From the NCBI RefSeq assembly GCF_016427535.1, contig NZ_JAELXV010000001.1, forward strand, positions 1-64,000: DNA of 64,000 bases, read 5' to 3'. Of this stretch, positions 59,620 to 64,000 are shown one piece after another. Origin of the DNA: Hymenobacter sp. BT559 (GTDB lineage Bacteria > Bacteroidota > Bacteroidia > Cytophagales > Hymenobacteraceae). The notes under the pieces were generated by a model. The model did no database searches. It was given only the letters and a program-made list of their open reading frames with translations, and had not been told where the DNA came from. A program made the position numbers and the translations under genes. The stretch's first letter is position 1. Every line of letters begins with the position of its first letter.

Positions 59620-60002
59620 TGATGTAGCCAGGCGTAAGCGGCTTCTGCATCATCAAAGGTTTCAACGAGTGGTTCCATTATGTTGTCCAGCACCTTGCGC
59701 GCGGCATAGAGTGCTTCTCGATTGCGAGGCAATACCCAGGCAGCCAATGTTAACCCCTGCTCAGCTAGATGTTGAAAGCAATCTTGGGCAATCCAGTTAG
59801 TTAGCTCCTGCCACCCATCTTGGTCTAGCAGGGTATCATTGAGTAACCGCTTGCTATGTGTCGTCTGCATGCTGCGTAGGATTTGCTTGTAGTTGGCTTG
59901 CGTGCGAGCAGGACTATGATGACCCCGCCAAATGGCATAGAGGCAGTCGCAGCCAGGGTCGTGTAAGAGGTCGAATTGGGGCGATTCCAAGAGAGTAGTC
60001 AT
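59574..60002 (-). CDS. STAS-like small protein, paralog of 21518
   Basis: 142 aa: QFDLLHDPGCDCLYAIWRG, LLNDTLLDQDGW, AAWVLPRN and FDDAEAAYAWL align with the 21518 product without gaps. The last residues differ because of the deletion junction. Function unknown. Confidence 0.65.
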   Translation of the reverse strand: MTTLLESPQFDLLHDPGCDCLYAIWRGHHSPARTQANYKQILRSMQTTHSKRLLNDTLLDQDGWQELTNWIAQDCFQHLAEQGLTLAAWVLPRNREALYAARKVLDNIMEPLVETFDDAEAAYAWLHQWPKLRKGTVPPVPL

Positions 60003-60146
60003 AGCTAAGGAGGTGAGGTTGTGAACGGCGCACTAAGTACTTTGCCACAGCTAAGCGTTTAGTGGGTAGTAAAAAATACTAATTAAGTATATATTATATC
60101 AGATGCGTATTGTTCACTATATTTTATGGCGAGCACAGGCTGCACA

Positions 60147-60180
60147 AAAAAGCCCCGGCCAGTCAGGTCGGGGCTTTTGT
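60147..60180. terminator. Terminator hairpin
   Basis: AAAAAGCCCCGGCC and GGTCGGGGCTTTT around a short loop, at the end of the 60186 lipoprotein gene. Confidence 0.75.
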
Positions 60181-60185
60181 TTGTG

Positions 60186-60647
60186 CTATCTAGTATAGGT
60201 TTGGGTAGTAACGTAGTTTGTGGGCTCATAATAGCCATCCCCAATATCAATGTTTTCCCAGTGCCTTACTGTAACCAGTTTCTGAGCGCTGAGCTCGGTT
60301 ACCTGTACTGTTTGCGGTCTGACAAAAGGGGTGGGCCAACTGATAATGGCCGCGAATGCAAGTGTTTGCCCCTGGTAGGTATATTCGCCATCTATAACAT
60401 TAGCGCCCCTATCAGGCTGCGTAACCCGCATGGAAAAGGAGGTTGCGGTGTGAAAGCGTAGCGTCACCTTTTCCGTTATGGGGTAATTAACCGGCGTCTC
60501 GGGAGCCTTGCCTTTCGGGGTAGCCACGGTGATGCTGGACTGGAGCGTCCAGCTATCACCCATTAGGGAGGGCGCAGGTGCAGGAGCATTGTCCGAGCAA
60601 CTAGAGAGGCTAATTAGGGCTAACAGTGTGTAGAGGAGATGTTTCAT
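60186..60647 (-). CDS. Lipocalin-like lipoprotein
   Basis: 153 aa. Lipobox LSSC at about residues 14-17. The mature part (GDSWTLQSSITVATPKG, TLRFHTATSFSMRV, GEYTYQGQTLAF) has the small beta-barrel pattern of lipocalin-like Bacteroidota lipoproteins. Ligand unknown. Confidence 0.65.
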   Translation of the reverse strand: MKHLLYTLLALISLSSCSDNAPAPAPSLMGDSWTLQSSITVATPKGKAPETPVNYPITEKVTLRFHTATSFSMRVTQPDRGANVIDGEYTYQGQTLAFAAIISWPTPFVRPQTVQVTELSAQKLVTVRHWENIDIGDGYYEPTNYVTTQTYTR

Positions 60648-60782
60648 CGCCGCTAAATTACAGCCTGTCAGCAGAAAGAATAGCTAGTAAGCATGCCAGC
60701 ACCAAGCTCACCACCCACACCACCAGCCGCAGCCGCTCGGGTGGCCAGCTCAGTCGGTCGGCCAGCCAGCGCAGGGCACCCT

Positions 60783-61605
60783 TCAGCTAATCGTCAGCAA
60801 ATCCTCCAGCCGTGTCGTAAATGCCCCCGACTGCCACTGCGCCTGGCCCTGCCAGGGCGCCCATCCACTAACCAGCGTCGTCGGTACCGAACTCCCCAAC
60901 TTCACCACGCCACGCCCAAAGCGCGCATTCAACCCATCGAGCGTGGCCATGAGCTGCGGCCGGTCGGCACTTACCTTCGTCGCGGCTTCGGCCACCGGCG
61001 CGGCGGGTGCAAATAATCCCAACTGCTGGCCCGTCGTGAGCGGCTCCAGCTCATCGAGCACCACGCCCGCCTTGTGGTAGGTGCAGCCCGGCTCTAGGAT
61101 TTTGCCCAGCAGGTGAACCGCGTACTGAGCCAGCACGCGCGTATCAGCCGAGGGCCCGCCAGGCAGCGTCAGGGTGACAGGGCGCGAGTAGGGTGGGGGC
61201 ACCTTCGGGTCAAAGCGGTTCTTCTGCACGTACACCGTTAGCACGTAGGCCTGCTCGCCGTGTGCGCGCAGCTTCTCGGCGGCGCGCGTCAGAAAGGAGA
61301 CCACGGCCGCCTGCACATCAGCGTGCCCGGTGAGCGGTTGGCCAAAGGTGAGCGAGCAGCTGATGCTCTGCCGGCTCAAACTGCCGTCCTCACTCGGGTG
61401 CAGGCCCGAACACGGGTAGCCCTGCAATTCGCGTACGAGGCGGGCGCCCACCACGCCACCGAGCATCTTGCGGGCCCAGGCCTCGCTGACCTTGGAGAGG
61501 TCGGCAGCCGAGTCAATGCCAGCCGCCGTAAGCTTCTGTGCGTATTGGCGGCCGATGCCCTACACATCACCGATACCTACTTGGCTCAGGGCCCACGTCC
61601 GGCGC
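60783..61605 (-). pseudogene. umuC: Truncated umuC
   Basis: About 270 C-terminal codons closely matching residues 175-448 of the 22525 product. A TGG-to-TAG change stops the frame at about 61557 (GDV, stop, GIGRQYAQKL), and the first 175 residues including the catalytic Asp are absent; homology ends abruptly near 61605. No umuD follows. Not functional as a polymerase. Confidence 0.85.
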
Positions 61606-61687
61606 TGCGGCCATCGGTGGGCTCTACTATGCGGTAGCCCGCGGTGCGGGCTGGGATTGGGGAATAGTGTCGGGTATATTCGTGGCC

Positions 61688-61864
61688 ATGAAGGTTTTCA
61701 CTATCTGTGCGTGTGTACTAGGCTGTGCCTGCCTGCTAAGCGTTGTAATCGGTGTCGTGGGACTGGCTATCAGCGGCTACGCGGTTTGTTTCATCTTTGG
61801 CCTTGCCGGCCTGCTGGCCGGCGCGCTCGTCGGGCTAGTTCTTGGCATTCCCACTATTAAGTAG
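61688..61864 (+). CDS. Small Gly-rich membrane protein, possibly truncated
   Basis: 58 aa from ATG 61688: two hydrophobic helices (TICACVLGCACLLSVVIG and FGLAGLLAGALVG). The frame is open further upstream (from about 61606, GGLYYAVARGAGWDWG) to the truncated umuC edge, so the gene may have lost its start at this junction. Confidence 0.45.
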   Translation: MKVFTICACVLGCACLLSVVIGVVGLAISGYAVCFIFGLAGLLAGALVGLVLGIPTIK

Positions 61865-61936
61865 AGCCTAGGCTAGGCAGCTTGCAGGTGGGTTGGCATC
61901 GACTCTGGCAGCAGTTTGGAGCATTACTTTGCGACC

Positions 61937-62284
61937 ATGAAAAAACTCTTATTCTTGGGGGCGTGCCTGGTGGCATTGGCTTCGCAGCCAGTAAAGGCAC
62001 AGACGGGTGGGGCAGATATTGTGGTGGTGAAAGTGGTAGAAAGCTATGGGCTACTACAAGTCCATATTGCCCGTGCAGGTAGCAAGCCAGAACTGCGCGA
62101 GTTCGGTTTCAAGCAGCTGAAAGAGAAAGGCGAAACCAACTTCTTTAATGGAAGTGCCGAATACACACGCAGCTTATTAGTAGAGCTAGCCCAGCAAGGG
62201 TACATCCTTACAACTACCTACCCTGGCAGTGGCAATGGTGGTCCTGCTGGACCCACAACCCTTATATTCACAAAGCGACAGTAA
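61937..62284 (+). CDS. Small secreted protein, paralog of 51837
   Basis: 115 aa from ATG 61937. Signal peptide MKKLLFLGACLVALASQPVKAQ, almost equal to that of the 51837 product, followed by VVVKVVESYGLLQVHIARAG. A TACTTTG stretch 6-12 nt before the start gives a short leader. First of the small-gene array. Confidence 0.65.
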   Translation: MKKLLFLGACLVALASQPVKAQTGGADIVVVKVVESYGLLQVHIARAGSKPELREFGFKQLKEKGETNFFNGSAEYTRSLLVELAQQGYILTTTYPGSGNGGPAGPTTLIFTKRQ

Positions 62285-62338
62285 GGAGGGCTGGTTGACA
62301 TCGACTCGGGCGGCGGTGCGCAGCATTAGTTTAGCGGG

Positions 62339-62527
62339 ATGAAAGACCGTAGAAGTGTATGGCTCATAGTAATGCTGCTAGTCGGGTTCCCCGTCGGGGC
62401 CTACGCGCTTGATATAAGCGGGACTATTGGTATTCTCTTCGAGGTTCTTGCAATGGCCTTGCTGCCGGTTTTTGTGCTCATATTGGCTATAGGCCTGATT
62501 TACAAGTTTGTTAAAAAGAAGGGCTAG
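62339..62527 (+). CDS. 62-aa two-helix membrane protein
   Basis: ATG 62339. Helices at about 8-24 and 32-54, basic end FVKKKG. Preceded by TAGTTTAG, a near match to the -7 box, and by a sequence similar to that before the 61937 gene. Role unknown. Confidence 0.5.
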   Translation: MKDRRSVWLIVMLLVGFPVGAYALDISGTIGILFEVLAMALLPVFVLILAIGLIYKFVKKKG

Positions 62528-62563
62528 TGATTCTCGGGAGGCAGTGCACAGCAGTAGCCGATG

Positions 62564-62571
62564 TAATTTTG
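62564..62571 (+). promoter_or_regulatory. -7 box TAATTTTG
   Basis: Exact TAnnTTTG ending 4 nt before the GTG at 62576, so the transcript would be nearly leaderless. Confidence 0.5.
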
Positions 62572-62575
62572 GGCT

Positions 62576-62791
62576 GTGCCCTTGACGCTTCTGCTTTCTG
62601 CATCTAATGCAATCGCCATCCCCTTTTACTGGGCGCTCGCCATCGTAGCAGTAGTGGTAGGCTTTGTGGCGTTCGCCAACTGGCTACTTAAGCGGGTCTT
62701 CTTGGGCAACATGATAAAGCTTCTGTTCTGGTTGATGGTGGCGGGCACTGTTGTTGGCGCTATCGCAATCGGGCTGGATGCGCTGCTGTAG
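62576..62791 (+). CDS. 71-aa two-helix membrane protein
   Basis: GTG 62576, chosen because the -7 box is just upstream. Helices at about 15-35 and 48-68. A leftward frame of about 55 codons overlaps it but has less support. Confidence 0.5.
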   Translation: MPLTLLLSASNAIAIPFYWALAIVAVVVGFVAFANWLLKRVFLGNMIKLLFWLMVAGTVVGAIAIGLDALL

Positions 62792-62855
62792 CTGGTCGAG
62801 GTAGTCGGCTATTTCGCCAGCCGACACAGCGGGGGCATCGTAGGGGCTCATCAGT

Positions 62856-62863
62856 TACTTTTG
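62856..62863 (+). promoter_or_regulatory. -7 box TACTTTTG
   Basis: Exact TAnnTTTG ending 3 nt before the ATG at 62867. It overlaps the TTG at 62861, so ATG 62867 must be the start. Confidence 0.5.
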
Positions 62864-62866
62864 AAG

Positions 62867-63094
62867 ATGCCTTGTGCTCCCCTGCTTTCGCCTATTATCA
62901 ACGGCTCGCTAGTGGGACCGGTACTCGCCGGACTGGCACTGGTGTTGCTGTTTCCCGCCGCGGGGTTGTTGCTGCTACGCGGGGGTATCAGGTTACTGCG
63001 CGACGGGCATAAAGGCACTGGCACCTTAGCGCTCATGATGGGCCTAGGGTTTTTGCTATTCATATGCTGGTTCCTGAAGGAATTTCTGCGCTAG
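62867..63094 (+). CDS. 75-aa two-helix membrane protein
   Basis: ATG 62867 (MPCAPLLSPIING). Helices at about 16-38 and 53-72, with a Arg/Gly/Asp loop. Near-leaderless promoter. Unknown role. Confidence 0.5.
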   Translation: MPCAPLLSPIINGSLVGPVLAGLALVLLFPAAGLLLLRGGIRLLRDGHKGTGTLALMMGLGFLLFICWFLKEFLR

Positions 63095-63203
63095 CATCCT
63101 GGGTGGGGTCCATCGGGGGCCAGTGGCACCGCCAGCAGTGGTGGTAAATGCTCAGCACTTCACCGCAGTTGGTGCACTGGGTGTCTGGGTTGGGGGTAGG
63201 CAT
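63060..63203 (-). CDS. 47-aa zinc-ribbon-like protein
   Basis: ATG 63203. QCTNCGEVLSIYHHCWRCHW holds two CxxC pairs, as in small rubredoxin-like or ribbon proteins. It overlaps the end of the 62867 gene by 35 nt in the opposite direction. Confidence 0.45.
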   Translation of the reverse strand: MPTPNPDTQCTNCGEVLSIYHHCWRCHWPPMDPTQDASAEIPSGTSI

Positions 63204-63212
63204 GGGGTGAAG

Positions 63213-63220
63213 TAATTTTG
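63213..63220 (+). promoter_or_regulatory. -7 box TAATTTTG
   Basis: Exact TAnnTTTG ending 4 nt before ATG 63225. Confidence 0.5.
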
Positions 63221-63224
63221 AGCT

Positions 63225-63440
63225 ATGCTGTTGACCCTCTTGCTAGTAGAGAATCCGCTGTCGTATAAGTATGCGCCTGTCGGGCTGCTCTTGCTCATGC
63301 TGCTATTCCTTTTGCTAGAGGTGTGGGGCATTCAAATACTCTTGCGAGACGAGGACCCTACTCGGGTGAGAGGCATACTACTAATGGTGGCTGGGGTGGT
63401 ACTCCCACAGCTGTTGTATGAGTGGCTGCTCGGTAGTTGA
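63225..63440 (+). CDS. 71-aa two-helix membrane protein
   Basis: ATG 63225. Helices at about 12-35 and 48-68. Last of the array of small membrane genes, each with its own near-leaderless promoter. From 63441 to 63699 there is no supported gene. Confidence 0.5.
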   Translation: MLLTLLLVENPLSYKYAPVGLLLLMLLFLLLEVWGIQILLRDEDPTRVRGILLMVAGVVLPQLLYEWLLGS

Positions 63441-63699
63441 CTTGGGGTGACGGGTGGCACGGGCTATAGCTTCAACTAGGCTAAGGCTTGGCTCAACTCA
63501 CTGCGCATTTAGTGCTATTTCGGCAGTTGAGTGATGTAGAAAATTCATTTCGTGACGCCCACTATGCGTCTTTTCGCTCGGCATTAATAGCAGCAAAGGA
63601 CATTGTGTTAATATAATAATTAGTTGTTTAACTCAGTATATAATATCTTGTGCGCTAATAAGTACGCATCTTTTTATTCTGCCCTTCTATCTACTATTT

Positions 63700-64000
63700 A
63701 TGCAATTGCAACTGCTTAATACCACCTCTTGTCTGGCTATTTACTACGACGCACGTTATAACGGGCTTTACCTAGAATGGAGGGGGAACCTCTTGCTACC
63801 CGCCATGCAGGAGGCCTGTGTTGCGGTGGCACAATGCTATCTCACGCGTCCTTACGCCCGCATTCTGAATAGTAATCTCCAAGTGGCCGCGGTTGGAGAA
63901 CGGGTAGGGACCTGGTTAGAAGAGGAGTTCTTGCCCTACCTAGCACTAGTGGGGGTGGAGCAGGTAGCCTGGGTAAGCGCGCCTTTCTTGGCTGGCCGCC
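63700..64000 (+). CDS. STAS-like protein, cut by window end
   Basis: At least 100 aa, running off the end. LAIYYDARYNGLYLEWRGNL, a helix, RILNSNLQVAAVGERVGTWLEEEFLPYL and VAWVSAP follow the same order as the 21518 and 59574 products, so it is a more distant member of that group. Confidence 0.6.
   Translation, partial: MQLQLLNTTSCLAIYYDARYNGLYLEWRGNLLLPAMQEACVAVAQCYLTRPYARILNSNLQVAAVGERVGTWLEEEFLPYLALVGVEQVAWVSAPFLAGR

Noticed and set aside
62680-62852. Leftward frame starting MSPYDAPAVSAGEIADYL
   Set aside because: It overlaps most of the 62576 gene, which has a -7 box at its start; the N-terminus looks protein-like but support is weaker.
1-64000. CRISPR array
   Set aside because: No series of evenly spaced identical repeats was seen, and no Cas gene; the PD-(D/E)XK protein at 50441 is phage-like and lacks Cas neighbours.

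Overview
The window looks like chromosome of a high-GC Bacteroidota of the Hymenobacter type. Bacteroidota-style -7 boxes (TAnnTTTG) lie a few bases before several starts, the outer-membrane, DUF4199 and BatA-type proteins are typical of the phylum, and CCTAGG is abundant. These calls come from reading the sequence; no database search was run.

Layout. (1) 1-17.5 kb is ordinary core chromosome: a BatA/vWA membrane protein, two DUF4199-like membrane proteins, a GT2 plus GT4 glycosyltransferase operon facing a GT9 glycosyltransferase, a DUF5723-like outer-membrane protein, a LuxR-type regulator, purB, a monofunctional peptidoglycan transglycosylase, a glutathione peroxidase, menA and dnaX. (2) 17588-17956 is the tmRNA gene ssrA, encoding the tag GDYSYAMAA. 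(3) 17945-58092 is an integrated element of about 40.1 kb in the 3' end of ssrA. A 27-bp direct repeat (17945-17971 and 58066-58092) bounds it and a tyrosine integrase sits just inside the right end. Left to right it carries a decayed att-linked gene, an AT-rich gene with a HEPN-like motif, a 110-nt tRNA-like RNA, small paralogous genes, umuDC, secreted hydrolases (nuclease, aspartic protease, lectin-tagged metalloprotease), a CheY-like regulator, an AT-rich two-gene cassette related to LPO_1073/Vpar_1526 proteins, a partial phage tail module (tape measure plus two chaperones), HNH and zinc-finger proteins, tandem AbrB-like paralogs, a primase-helicase beside an origin-like repeat cluster, S24-like proteins, a CI/Cro-like switch, three tandem paralogs of an undescribed small family, a PD-(D/E)XK nuclease, an HNH protein beside a decayed partner, and the integrase. 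No terminase, portal, capsid, tail tube or conjugation gene is visible, so it is best called a phage-derived integrative element or decayed prophage. (4) 58.1-64 kb repeats the left-end plan of the element in degraded form: the same att-linked pseudogene, a different AT-rich cargo gene, a truncated copy of the small gene family, a truncated umuC, then an array of small genes with look-alike promoters.

How it fits together. The simplest reading is two related elements inserted one after the other at ssrA. They share a left-end module (att, decayed gene, cargo slot, small genes, SOS polymerase), while the gene in the cargo slot differs. The most interesting leads are this cargo slot with candidate RX4H motifs in both occupants, the paired 87-aa membrane protein and LPO_1073-like protein that share an unusual motif, the 45-aa membrane peptide with a possible antisense RNA, the origin-like nested repeats beside the primase, the tRNA-like RNA, a 27-29 aa conserved microprotein, and a likely -1 frameshift in the tail chaperone pair.
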